Positions 14,501 to 23,170 of a stretch of 49,243 nt of DNA are shown piece after piece. The notes beneath the pieces are model-generated. The model saw only the letters and a list, made by a program, of their open reading frames with translations, ran no database searches and was not told the origin of the DNA. The DNA is from an uncultured Candidatus Pelagibacter sp. (GTDB lineage Bacteria; Pseudomonadota; Alphaproteobacteria; Pelagibacterales; Pelagibacteraceae). The stretch lies in assembly GCA_905612375.1 (NCBI GenBank), contig CAJQRS010000017.1:1-49243 (forward strand), written 5' to 3'. Position numbers and translations under genes: made by a program. Every line of letters starts with the position of its first letter. The first letter of the stretch is position 1.

Positions 14501-16360
14501 TTAAGAAGCTTTTCTCTTCTCGTTCTCGTCAACTATATGGTAAACCGGTACTTTTTCTAGTGAAAATTTTCCAGTTTTTGGATCACGTCTTGAAACTGTT
14601 AAGCAGTGCCAATTATCATCATCTAGCTTCATATGATCGCCTCTATAGTAATAACCAGGCCAACGAGTTTCTTCACGGAACATAGTGTGTTCTGTTACAC
14701 ACTGAGAAGTTAAAGCTCTGTGCTTTAGTTCCCAAGCTCTCATAAGTTGGTGTAAGTCTTCAGCTCCGACTTTTTCTAAATCCTCCTCTAACCAAGCTAA
14801 AAGTTCCAAACCTCTTTTAAGCATATTACCATTAGTCATGTAGTTAGTGGCAATTCCACCAACATATTCATCCATAATTCTTTGTAGACGTTGAAGTCCC
14901 TGAATTGGGGAAATATAACTAGGAGAAACTGTTCCACCCGTAATCTCATTTTGAGCTACTTGGTATGTTTCAAGAGGTTTAAATATAGCCTCTTTAAAAT
15001 CTTCACATTGCTTATCTGTAACTTTAATTCCTTCTGCTTTTTTATCATTAATATACTTAACTGCAGCTTTGGCAGCTAAACGACCTTCAGTAAATGATCC
15101 AGATGAAAACTTATGAGCACTTCCTCCTACAGTATCACCTGCACCAAAAAGTCCATCAATAGTTAACATTCTATTATAACCCCAAAAATATTCTGGTGGA
15201 GATAAATCTTCAGGACCACTAACCCAAGCCCCAGAACATGTTGCATGAGAACCCATAACATATGGCTCAGATGTAGTTAATTCAGGGTTTGTATATTTGG
15301 GATCAATATTTTGAGAAGCCCAAACAACAGCTTGTCCAACAGTCATACCAAGAAAGTTTTCCCAGCCCACTGTTTCTAAATGTGGATCTTGGAAAGCTTC
15401 AGTAGTTACCATATGAATAGGTCCACCGCCTGCAATAGTTTCTTGAATAAATGCGTGGTTTCTCAAACATGTAGGAGTTGGGTGATGGTCGATATACTCA
15501 CCAACTAATTCTTTAGTTTGATCATACCACTTCTTCTCATAATTCTCTCCATTTGCATTTTGAGTATAAGTTTTAAGGTGTAAAAAATATGCTCCAACTG
15601 GACCATAACCATCTTTAAATCTGCATAACACAATTCTATTTTCCATTTGTGTCATTTTTGCTCCAACAGCGATAGGCAATGCATATGCTGAACCATTACT
15701 CCAAGGTGCGTACCAAGTTCTTCCCATACCCTCACCAACTGCTCTTGGTTTAAAAATATGTGACGCTCCACCTGCAGCAACAATTACTGTTTTTGACCTA
15801 AATACATGGTAGTCCCCTGTTCTCATATTAAAACCAACGGCTCCACCTACTCTATTTTCTTGAGCCTCATCCATTAAAAGATGAGTAATCATTATTCTAT
15901 TATAAATTTTGTCAGCTGATTTTTTTGCAGCTTCTGCAACGATTGGCTTATAACTCTCTCCATGAATCATAATCTGCCACTTACCTTCTCTAAGGTAACG
16001 GCCTGTCTTTTCATTTTTCATCATAGGTAGGCCCCATTCATCAAACATGTGAACTGTTGAATCAACGTGACGAGCCATATCGTAACCTAAGTCTTCCCTA
16101 ACCATTCCCATTAAGTCATTACGTGCGTATCTTACGTGATCTTCAGGTTGGTTTTCACCCCACTGCATACCCATGTAGCAATTAATAGCGTATAGACCTT
16201 GAGCAACTGCTCCACTTCTGTCGATATTAGCTTTTTCAACACAAATAATTTTCATATCTCTTCCCCAGTGTCTAGCTTCGAAAGTAGCACCAGTTCCAGC
16301 CATACCACCACCAACAACTAGAACATCACAATCTTCGTAATGTGTTTTGTGTTTAGCCAT
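14501..16360 (-). CDS. aprA: Adenylylsulfate (APS) reductase, FAD subunit
   Basis: Flavoprotein subunit (619 aa) that interconverts APS with sulfite plus AMP. In this aerobic setting it presumably runs in the oxidising direction. The FAD-binding GGGMAGTG lies at residues 17-24, then VEKANIDRSGAVAQGLYAIN, an ENRIVLCRFKDGYGPVGAYF segment, and GSHATCSGAWVSGPEDL, all hallmarks of dissimilatory AprA. The start codon lies against the aprB stop, and an AAGGAG ribosome site is embedded in the end of aprB. No sat, qmo or dsr genes are in the window, consistent with a role in sulfite oxidation rather than full sulfur oxidation. Confidence 0.96.
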   Translation of the reverse strand: MAKHKTHYEDCDVLVVGGGMAGTGATFEARHWGRDMKIICVEKANIDRSGAVAQGLYAINCYMGMQWGENQPEDHVRYARNDLMGMVREDLGYDMARHVDSTVHMFDEWGLPMMKNEKTGRYLREGKWQIMIHGESYKPIVAEAAKKSADKIYNRIMITHLLMDEAQENRVGGAVGFNMRTGDYHVFRSKTVIVAAGGASHIFKPRAVGEGMGRTWYAPWSNGSAYALPIAVGAKMTQMENRIVLCRFKDGYGPVGAYFLHLKTYTQNANGENYEKKWYDQTKELVGEYIDHHPTPTCLRNHAFIQETIAGGGPIHMVTTEAFQDPHLETVGWENFLGMTVGQAVVWASQNIDPKYTNPELTTSEPYVMGSHATCSGAWVSGPEDLSPPEYFWGYNRMLTIDGLFGAGDTVGGSAHKFSSGSFTEGRLAAKAAVKYINDKKAEGIKVTDKQCEDFKEAIFKPLETYQVAQNEITGGTVSPSYISPIQGLQRLQRIMDEYVGGIATNYMTNGNMLKRGLELLAWLEEDLEKVGAEDLHQLMRAWELKHRALTSQCVTEHTMFREETRWPGYYYRGDHMKLDDDNWHCLTVSRRDPKTGKFSLEKVPVYHIVDENEKRKAS

Positions 16361-16830
16361 TAATAATAAACTCCTTTTTTAAATGTATCTTTTGGTACAG
16401 ATGGCAACTTACCATCAATGTTTAAACCGTTAGGTTCAGTGTAAAGCATTTGAGAATTAATCTCACCTTGGTTAGGTTTTTCACCTTCTGCTAATTTTGG
16501 AATAAATTCACCCCATGGTTTTGTTGTAATTGGAGAAACAAAGTCTTTAGTTGTTCCATTTCTAAATTTAATTTTCCAAGAGATTGTTCCTTTTTCCTCT
16601 TCACGTCTAACTCTAACACTATGACCCATTGGCGCAAAGTCTGCATAACCACGAACATCAATTGCGTGATTAGGGCAAGCTTTAACACAAGAGTAACATT
16701 CCCAGCAAAAATTTGGTTCTATATTAACTGCTCTTCTAATATTTTCATCTATGTGCATGATATCTGATGGACAAATATCCACACAGTGACCACATCCATC
16801 ACATCTCGTCATGTATACAAAAGTTGACAT
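16360..16830 (-). CDS. aprB: APS reductase, iron-sulfur subunit
   Basis: Electron-transfer subunit (156 aa) with two [4Fe-4S] clusters. The first is bound by C10, C13, C16 and the pair-crossing C52, the second by C42, C45, C48 and C20, in the ferredoxin-like motifs CDGCGHCVDICP and CWECYSCVKACP. The C-terminal tail (EPNGLNIDGKLPSVPKD) wraps around AprA in known structures. A GAGG ribosome site precedes the ATG. It passes electrons between AprA and the membrane subunit AprM encoded just upstream. Confidence 0.96.
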   Translation of the reverse strand: MSTFVYMTRCDGCGHCVDICPSDIMHIDENIRRAVNIEPNFCWECYSCVKACPNHAIDVRGYADFAPMGHSVRVRREEEKGTISWKIKFRNGTTKDFVSPITTKPWGEFIPKLAEGEKPNQGEINSQMLYTEPNGLNIDGKLPSVPKDTFKKGVYY

Positions 16831-16848
16831 ATTATATTACCTCTTTCA

Positions 16849-17643
16849 TTAATAGTGTTTTGGTTGTTCTCTTTTAATTCCTAGCCCAAATTGTTTTGGT
16901 GCATCTGCTAATGGAGGAAGGTTATCTCTAGATCCATCTGCTTCTGCTAAGTTTTTTTGGATAGCTGCACCAGGCTTGTAAATCATGTGTGCAAATTTTG
17001 ACCAATAAACTCCCCCAAATAAAACAATGTTTGAGGTAATAAATAAAACTAAAAATAAATATCCCAATCCAGTTGATCCTGAAGATTGAAAATAAGACCA
17101 AGCAAGTCCAGTAGTTGCACATGCAAGAAGTGCAAGAACAAACAAGTCTGCTTTAATAATTCTGTACCACGGATGAGCTTCTGCTAACACATCAACTCTC
17201 AAAAATAACCAAAACCAATAACCACCAACACAAGTCATTATTGCTCCAACATGCCAAATAATAGGCCAAATTGTTGGTGTAGCCGTTCCTGTTCCCGTGT
17301 AACCAAAAACCAATACAACTGAAGCAACCCAAAATAAAATAGTTCCATACATCCCCATAACATGGGCAACTCTTCTTTTGCCAGCACCTAACTCTGCGGT
17401 AGTTGCAATATCATGCACTACAGTTTTTAAAATAACTGATGTTTTTTCTCCAATACCAAGTTCTCTTTCAGCAGCTAATTTTGCTTTTTTTGCATTATTG
17501 AAAAAATAAGTAACATTTTTATGATGTATCATTTGAACAACTGTTCCAATGACGATTAAAGCTAACATGGATAAAATAAAACCTTGAATGGCTAATGGAG
17601 TAACTGTTTTCGCTAATATAGCGTATGGATTAATTGACATCAT
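16849..17643 (-). CDS. aprM: APS reductase membrane anchor
   Basis: Membrane protein of 264 aa with about five helices, resembling the cytochrome b-type gamma subunits of respiratory reductases. In sulfur-oxidising bacteria such a protein (AprM) replaces the QmoABC complex and links AprBA to the quinone pool. Histidines suitable as haem ligands occur in helices (MIHHKN, RRVAHVMGMYG, IIWHVGAIM, KFAHMIYKPG). It is the first gene of the apr operon; the 109 bp upstream, up to the HIT gene, must hold its promoter. Two adjacent ATGs are possible starts. Confidence 0.88.
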   Translation of the reverse strand: MMSINPYAILAKTVTPLAIQGFILSMLALIVIGTVVQMIHHKNVTYFFNNAKKAKLAAERELGIGEKTSVILKTVVHDIATTAELGAGKRRVAHVMGMYGTILFWVASVVLVFGYTGTGTATPTIWPIIWHVGAIMTCVGGYWFWLFLRVDVLAEAHPWYRIIKADLFVLALLACATTGLAWSYFQSSGSTGLGYLFLVLFITSNIVLFGGVYWSKFAHMIYKPGAAIQKNLAEADGSRDNLPPLADAPKQFGLGIKREQPKHY

Positions 17644-17752
17644 ATTTAATATTACCCTTTATTAGAATCTTAATTAATTTTAATTTTTTATTATAGATGA
17701 AATAATAGATCAACCGTTATATCAGTCGCAATTTATTATTAAAGAATACAAC

Positions 17753-18151
17753 TTATGCTTTACGCTTATAATGTTGTTTTAAGGGGATAACTGCTCTTAT
17801 CCCACCTTGTGGATTCTCGACATCACCTTCTCTTCTTGGTATTAAATGAATATGGCAATGTAAAACTGATTGACCAGCAGTTTTTCCAACATTTGACCCA
17901 ACATTAAAGCCCTTAACAGATGAATCTTTTAATAAAATTTCTTCTTTTATTTTTTTTATAAGATCATTGCAGGCAATAACCTCGTCATTATTTAATTCAA
18001 AATAATTTTTAACATGACGTTTTGGAATAATTAAACAGTGTAAATAAGAAACTGGATAAGTATCATAACTTGCATAAGCTAATGTATTTTTATCAGCTAG
18101 ACCGTTCTCTTTAATATTGCAAAATAAACATGGATTATTTGGATCTCTCAT
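17753..18151 (-). CDS. HIT-family nucleotide hydrolase/transferase
   Basis: Histidine-triad protein of 132 aa. The triad is H97-x-H99-x-H101 (LHCHIHLIPR), with H101 region as the nucleophile loop. An N-terminal CxxC (C8, C11), as in zinc-binding HIT proteins, and the IIPKRHVKNYFEL segment complete the fold. Members hydrolyse adenosine phosphoramidates or dinucleoside polyphosphates, and some act on adenosine phosphosulfate. It lies next to the apr operon, but it is arranged with the pab genes (10 bp after pabC), so a link to APS is only suggestive. Confidence 0.9.
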   Translation of the reverse strand: MRDPNNPCLFCNIKENGLADKNTLAYASYDTYPVSYLHCLIIPKRHVKNYFELNNDEVIACNDLIKKIKEEILLKDSSVKGFNVGSNVGKTAGQSVLHCHIHLIPRREGDVENPQGGIRAVIPLKQHYKRKA

Positions 18152-18160
18152 AATAAAATT

Positions 18161-18931
18161 CTATCTATAAACAGGACACTTTAAAATTTCTTTTTTATAA
18201 AAATTAGAAAGTATTTTATAATATCTTAAACTTTTTCGTTTCCAATTAATTTCTTTAATAGTTTCAACAGATGTAACTGCTTTTCCAGAACCTATAAGTA
18301 AAATTTCATCATAATCATTTAAGGATTTAACAGGTATCTCTTTGCTGATAATCTCACTTAATTTTTTTTTAAAAAAACTATAAGTAACACCTTTATAAAT
18401 ACTTTTTAAAGGAGAATATACCACGTCTTCTTTTATAAAAAGTATATTTGAAGTTCCACTCTCTAATATTTTTTTTTCAAAACACAAGCCTACATCTGAA
18501 GTAGTATTATCCATTTTAGATAAATACTTTAATATTAATTTGTATTTTAAATTTTTAAGCTCTGGATCAATTCTTTTGTGATTTATCAACTTTAAATTAA
18601 ATTTTAATTTCGGTGCTTTTCTATCTCTTAAAGAAACAGAAATTATTTTTTTATTTACTGCAACTCTAAGAAGGTGATTGTAGGATTTACTTTTATCAAT
18701 ATTCATTCTAATCAATTTAAGAATATCTTTTTGAATATTAACTCTATCTAAATGATAAATTTTTAATGATTTAACTAAGTTTTTAATATGACTATTAAAA
18801 AAAATAATTTTTGCAGGTTTTCCTAAAATTCGCATTGTAGTGAACACACCTTTATCCCCCCAAAGATCCTTAAAATTAATTTCTTTGAGTGTTTTATGCT
18901 GATAAGATTTTTTTAATAAGTAAGTTACCAT
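18161..18931 (-). CDS. pabC: Aminodeoxychorismate lyase-like PLP enzyme
   Basis: Fold-type IV PLP protein of 256 aa, expected to release pyruvate from aminodeoxychorismate to give p-aminobenzoate for folate. Recognisable parts are WGDKGVFTTMRI near the N-terminus (the YGDGVFET motif, diverged), the Lys-bearing KYKLILKY segment, ESGTSNILFI and YKGVTYSF. Its only possible start overlaps pabA by 38 bp. Sequence conservation is low, as in other small AT-rich PabC proteins; a branched-chain aminotransferase is less likely given the pabAB neighbours. Confidence 0.8.
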   Translation of the reverse strand: MVTYLLKKSYQHKTLKEINFKDLWGDKGVFTTMRILGKPAKIIFFNSHIKNLVKSLKIYHLDRVNIQKDILKLIRMNIDKSKSYNHLLRVAVNKKIISVSLRDRKAPKLKFNLKLINHKRIDPELKNLKYKLILKYLSKMDNTTSDVGLCFEKKILESGTSNILFIKEDVVYSPLKSIYKGVTYSFFKKKLSEIISKEIPVKSLNDYDEILLIGSGKAVTSVETIKEINWKRKSLRYYKILSNFYKKEILKCPVYR

Positions 18932-19451
18932 TTTCAGTTAAAAAAGATTCTGGGTGAAATTGAAAGCCATATATTTTTTCTTTATTGTTTTCTATAGCCA
19001 TTGCTACATTTGAAATATCACACCTCATTGTAATTTCAAAATTTTTTGCAGCGAATGGTTCTTTTAATTTTAGAGAATGATATCTTCCAACTTTAAATTT
19101 ACGATTTTTTGTAAAAAGTGAATTCTCACTAGTTACTTTAATTTTAGATTGATATCCGTGATAGATCTTCTTTTGCTGGATTATCTTACCTTTTTCACAG
19201 TGTAAAATTTGCTGAAATCCAAGGCATATGCCAATAATTTTTTTTTTACCTTTAAATCTTTTATAAATATTAGAACTTCTTGGATAGTCTTTTGGTGCAC
19301 CTGGACCAGGAGAAAAAACAATAACCTTTGATTTTTTCAATTTGTTTTCATTGATCTCACTGTGATTATCACACATTACATCATCAAAATTTTCGAATTG
19401 ATGGACTACATTATGGGTAAATGAATCTTTATGATCAATAATATAAATCAT
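18894..19451 (-). CDS. pabA: Glutamine amidotransferase subunit of aminodeoxychorismate/anthranilate synthase
   Basis: Class I glutamine amidotransferase (185 aa) that supplies ammonia to the chorismate-using partner. The nucleophile Cys is in GICLGFQQIL, and the His and Glu of the triad are in FQFHPESFLT. The oxyanion-strand motif is VFSPGPGAPKDYP. It overlaps pabB by 4 bp and pabC by 38 bp, so the three are co-expressed. TrpG would look alike; the adjacent PabC-like lyase favours folate synthesis. Confidence 0.85.
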   Translation of the reverse strand: MIYIIDHKDSFTHNVVHQFENFDDVMCDNHSEINENKLKKSKVIVFSPGPGAPKDYPRSSNIYKRFKGKKKIIGICLGFQQILHCEKGKIIQQKKIYHGYQSKIKVTSENSLFTKNRKFKVGRYHSLKLKEPFAAKNFEITMRCDISNVAMAIENNKEKIYGFQFHPESFLTENGNLLIKKILSA

Positions 19452-20611
19452 TTATAAAGGTCCATTAAAGCCTTAGCTTTAATATAGTTTTCATTAAATT
19501 CATGTTTAGCATTACTGTCAATTACCACACCAGAGGCAACAGAAATCTCTGAATTATTTTTATAATTTAAAATAGATCTAATAATTATATTAAATCTCAT
19601 ATCTCCATTAAATTTGATATAACCAAAACTACCTGTATAAACATTCCTGCTTTCTTTTTCTTGTGTGTTTAGCAAATTAAGAGTGCTTATTTTAGGGCAG
19701 CCAATAACAGATCCACCAGGCATCATTGCTTTTATGATTTCAAGTGGAGAAATATTATCTTTAAGCTTTCCTCCAATTAAACTTACATTGTGATAGAGAT
19801 CCTTATATTCTTCAACTATTTTCTTTTTAAGAATTTTTACAGATCCTGCTTTACAAATTCTAGATAAATCATTTCTTTCCATATCTACAATCATATTGTG
19901 CTCTTTGCTTTCTTTGATATTTTTTTTAAAGAATGCTAAAGCTTTTATTCTATTAAGTTTCTTAGTTTTCTTTAATGTTCCTGCAATAGGTTTTGTAGTA
20001 ATAAAGTCATTTTTTTTATTTATCAAATTTTCTGGTGAACAGCTAATTATTGAATAATCCTTATCTTTAATCATAAAAGCTTCAGGGGCCATATTACTTT
20101 TAACTAGTCTACAAAAAAAATCTAAAGCATCTATTTGAGTTTTATTTCTATACTTAGTGCAGATTTTTATCTGGTAAGTTTCACCAGATTTTATTTTTTT
20201 CTTAAATTTATCAAAGATAATTTTATAAGAAGCTCTGTTTATATTTATCTTAAATAGTGTTTTGGACTTGGTTATTTCTAAATTTTTATAATTTAATTTA
20301 TTTGGAAGTTTTTGTTTGGTTTCTGGCTTATAAAAAATACCTTTTGGAAATTTTAGACCTTTTTGCTTTTTTACTTTAATGCCTATTAAATTATTTAAAA
20401 TTTCATATCCAAAAAAACCAACAAATAAATCTGTTTCTTTATTTTTATATTTTAATTTAGTGCTCTGATTAATGAATTTTTCTATATTATTTTTTGTTAA
20501 AATAATTTTTTTTGAGAAATCCGTATATAAATCAAACCCTTTATTTGATCTATAAATAATGAAGGGTTTTTTTGAGTTATTTAAATTTTCTAGGTAATTT
20601 TTCTTAATCAA
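19448..20611 (-). CDS. pabB: Chorismate-binding component I, probable aminodeoxychorismate synthase
   Basis: Chorismate-binding enzyme of 387 aa, shorter than typical PabB or TrpE because the N-terminal domain is reduced. Motifs of the C-terminal half are all present: SGETYQIKICTKY, SCSPENLI, a PIAGT box at 208-212, DMERNDLSRICKAGSV, and MMPGGSVIGCPK. The box reads PIAGT, with Ala210 where classical E. coli-type PabB has the catalytic Lys of PIKGT. PIAGT is usual in anthranilate synthase and in some PabB. The assignment rests on the neighbouring pabA and pabC. Confidence 0.8.
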   Translation of the reverse strand: MIKKNYLENLNNSKKPFIIYRSNKGFDLYTDFSKKIILTKNNIEKFINQSTKLKYKNKETDLFVGFFGYEILNNLIGIKVKKQKGLKFPKGIFYKPETKQKLPNKLNYKNLEITKSKTLFKININRASYKIIFDKFKKKIKSGETYQIKICTKYRNKTQIDALDFFCRLVKSNMAPEAFMIKDKDYSIISCSPENLINKKNDFITTKPIAGTLKKTKKLNRIKALAFFKKNIKESKEHNMIVDMERNDLSRICKAGSVKILKKKIVEEYKDLYHNVSLIGGKLKDNISPLEIIKAMMPGGSVIGCPKISTLNLLNTQEKESRNVYTGSFGYIKFNGDMRFNIIIRSILNYKNNSEISVASGVVIDSNAKHEFNENYIKAKALMDLYK

Positions 20612-20615
20612 TTTA

Positions 20616-21836
20616 CTATTCTGTTTTTAATCTTAAAATTGCTTGTTCGTTAATCGGTAAATGTATTATTGCTGCAAAAACAGATAATGCAATTGCTAAA
20701 TACCAAGCGTAATCATATGAACCATATAGGTCATAAAATAAGCCTCCTAAAAATGCACCAAAGAATGAGCCTACTTGGTGACTTAAAAAAACTATTCCAT
20801 ATAATACACCTAAATATTTTGTTCCAAAAATATGAGCGACTATACCGCTGGTTGCTGGCACTGTTGATAGCCATAAAAAGCCAAAACTTGCACCAAAGAT
20901 AAATGCATTAATGTTACTTGCTGGCAAAAATATAAATAAAATTATTGAAATACCCCTTAATATATAAATAGAACTTAAAATAAATTTTTTACTAATTTTT
21001 GTAGAAAGATATCCACTTAATAAAGAGCCAAATATATTGAATAAACCAATTAAAGATAGAATTGCAGCAGCTGTCCAACTTTCTAAACCTCTATCAATTA
21101 CATATTTCGGAACATGAGCTCCTACTAATGTTATATGAAAACCACAAACAAAAAAACCAGATGAAAGAAGTATGAAGCTTTTGTTTTTAAAGGCCTCTTT
21201 TAGGGCTTCAAAAATACTTTGATCGTCGGGTTTCTCAATGGATTGAGTTGTAAAAGGAGATCTCACAAAAAAAGCCACGACAAGTCCAATAAATAAAAAA
21301 ATCATAAACACAAACATTGTATCTACCCAGCCATTTTTTATTAAAGAATAGCTTGTATAAAGTGGAGATATAAAATATCCAAAAGATCCAACGGCCGTTA
21401 CAATGCTCATTGCTATAGTTCTATTTGATAAAGGAAAATGTTTACCTACTATAGCCATAGGAATACTTATTGCAGTACCCCCCAATCCTATTCCAACTAA
21501 AATTCCTAAATCTAGTTGAAAAAACAGTCCAGTATTTGGTCCTGAATATAGGAGATAAATTCCTAATATATAAAAAATAAAAGCTAAACAGATTGCCTGA
21601 TGCCCACCATATTTATCTGCAATTGCTCCAAATATAGGTCCCGTTAATCCCCACACCAACATTTGAATACCAATAGCTAAACCTGATTGAGTAATTGTAA
21701 TATCTAGCTCATTTTTAAAATCCACAAAAAAAAGACCAAATGTTTGTCTAACACCAAGTGAAATTAAAACAACAACACAGGCTGCAATTAAAGTTACTAG
21801 AGCTGTTTTATTTTTAATAAATTTTTCAGAACTCAT
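20616..21836 (-). CDS. Major facilitator superfamily transporter
   Basis: Twelve-helix MFS permease of 406 aa, with the helix 2-3 loop motif GAIADKYGGHQA and a second-half counterpart GYLSTKISKKF. The N-terminal GVRQTFGLFFVDFKNEL is found in monocarboxylate/oxalate-formate-like MFS proteins. The substrate is unknown. It starts 4 bp inside the end of metC (ATGA overlap) and is followed 4 bp later by pabB, so all five genes may share one transcript. Confidence 0.85.
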   Translation of the reverse strand: MSSEKFIKNKTALVTLIAACVVVLISLGVRQTFGLFFVDFKNELDITITQSGLAIGIQMLVWGLTGPIFGAIADKYGGHQAICLAFIFYILGIYLLYSGPNTGLFFQLDLGILVGIGLGGTAISIPMAIVGKHFPLSNRTIAMSIVTAVGSFGYFISPLYTSYSLIKNGWVDTMFVFMIFLFIGLVVAFFVRSPFTTQSIEKPDDQSIFEALKEAFKNKSFILLSSGFFVCGFHITLVGAHVPKYVIDRGLESWTAAAILSLIGLFNIFGSLLSGYLSTKISKKFILSSIYILRGISIILFIFLPASNINAFIFGASFGFLWLSTVPATSGIVAHIFGTKYLGVLYGIVFLSHQVGSFFGAFLGGLFYDLYGSYDYAWYLAIALSVFAAIIHLPINEQAILRLKTE

Positions 21837-23005
21837 TTAATAAGTTTAAGAGATTTTTTTAGATCGTCAATTAAATCTCTTGGGTCCTCTAAACCAATAT
21901 GTAGCCTTACCAAATGTTCGTCTTTTTCTAATTTTAAGTACTGTCTATTACCTTGTTCTCGCTTATCTTGATACAAAGCTAAGCTTTCAAATCCTCCCCA
22001 ACTATATCCATAACCAAATAATTTTAAAGAGTTAACAAATTTTATTACAGAATTTTTATTTTTTGATTTAATCTTAAGACCCATCAAACCTGATGCACCA
22101 GAATAATACTTTTTCCACATTCTAAAATTAAATGAATCTTTTTTATGTGGATATAAAAGTTGTATATTTTTGTATTTAGATAAAAACTCAGCTACTTCTT
22201 TTGAATTTTTTTCATGTTTATCTAATCGAACATCAAGTGTTCTTAGTCCGCGAGTAATCAAGTAAGCATCATCTGGTCCTAACCTTAATCCTGTAACTTT
22301 GTTTGCTTTATCAACATCTTTAAAAACTTTTTTATTAACAGCAAGACTTCCTCCCATAACATCTGAATGTCCTGAATAATATTTTGTTGCTGAAACAATT
22401 GACATGTCAAAACCCAGTGGAATAGGTTTAAGAAAATAAGGAGTTCCCCAAGTATTATCTATAGCAGTATAAACTTTCTTTTTTTTGGCAATCGATATTA
22501 TCTTGCCTAAATCTTGAAATTCAAAAGAATTACTACCTGGGTTTTCAACAAATATTAATTTTGTTTTTTTTGTTATATTTCTTTCTAAAGTATTCAGATC
22601 GTGGGGATTATAAAAAGTTGTTTTAATATCAAACTCTTTTAAAAAATTCTGTGTTAGTATTCTTGTCGGAGAGTAGGTTGGGTCAGCCACAATAATTTCG
22701 TCTCCCGGTCTAACTACACTAAAAATTGCAAGAAACACTGAACCAAATCCAGTTGGTGTTAGAAATACATGATAACATTCCTCCATTGTCTTCAATATTT
22801 GCGAAAGGATATGAGTTGTAGAAGTACCTTGTCTTCCATAGTCAAAATGGCCTCCCGTAGGATTTTTCTTGGCTTTATCCTGCATTTTCCTAATATCTTG
22901 CATGGATTTGAAAATAATAGTCGAAGCTCTTACCACAGGAGGGTTAACTGACTGATTATGGTAATCTTTTGCAGTATGTTTGAGAAAAGTTTTGAATGAT
23001 TTCAT
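21833..23005 (-). CDS. metC: Cystathionine beta-lyase-type PLP enzyme
   Basis: Cys/Met metabolism PLP enzyme (fold type I) of 390 aa. The PLP lysine lies in SIVSATKYYSGHSDVMGG, the cofactor ring Asp in AIDNTWGTPYF, and YGRQGTSTT is the phosphate-binding region contributed across the dimer. LRLHIGLEDPRDLIDDL is the usual C-terminal motif. Resemblance is greatest to MetC (cystathionine to homocysteine), but related gamma-lyases act on other C-S substrates. It is the first gene of the compact run down to the HIT gene. No SAM-type riboswitch was found in the 70 bp upstream. Confidence 0.85.
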   Translation of the reverse strand: MKSFKTFLKHTAKDYHNQSVNPPVVRASTIIFKSMQDIRKMQDKAKKNPTGGHFDYGRQGTSTTHILSQILKTMEECYHVFLTPTGFGSVFLAIFSVVRPGDEIIVADPTYSPTRILTQNFLKEFDIKTTFYNPHDLNTLERNITKKTKLIFVENPGSNSFEFQDLGKIISIAKKKKVYTAIDNTWGTPYFLKPIPLGFDMSIVSATKYYSGHSDVMGGSLAVNKKVFKDVDKANKVTGLRLGPDDAYLITRGLRTLDVRLDKHEKNSKEVAEFLSKYKNIQLLYPHKKDSFNFRMWKKYYSGASGLMGLKIKSKNKNSVIKFVNSLKLFGYGYSWGGFESLALYQDKREQGNRQYLKLEKDEHLVRLHIGLEDPRDLIDDLKKSLKLIK

Positions 23006-23078
23006 AAAAAAATTGATAAGTTAATAGGACAATGCTATATCCCTCGAATTACGTCAATAAAATTATAGATAGGATAAT

Positions 23079-23162
23079 ATGGGTTACCCAAAAAAACATA
23101 GAGGCCGAAGAAAACAGGGTTCTAAAAAAAGAAGAGCTAAAAGAAAAAATAAGAAAAAGTAG
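23079..23162 (+). CDS. 27-aa highly basic protein
   Basis: Short frame with an AGGA ribosome site correctly spaced before the ATG (AGGATAATATG). The product starts MGYPKKHRGRRKQGSKKRRA and continues in Arg/Lys; about 18 of 27 residues are basic. This resembles very small ribosomal-type or RNA-binding proteins, but it does not match L36, L34 or Thx as I know them. It is followed 8 bp later by the 231-aa membrane protein and may be coupled to it. A real gene is likely from the ribosome site and codon usage, but no function can be claimed. Confidence 0.55.
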   Translation: MGYPKKHRGRRKQGSKKRRAKRKNKKK

Positions 23163-23170
23163 TTCTTTTA

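Noticed and set aside
23006..23078. Possible SAM-type riboswitch before metC
   Set aside because: The gap is too short and lacks the conserved SAM-II/SAM-V pattern.
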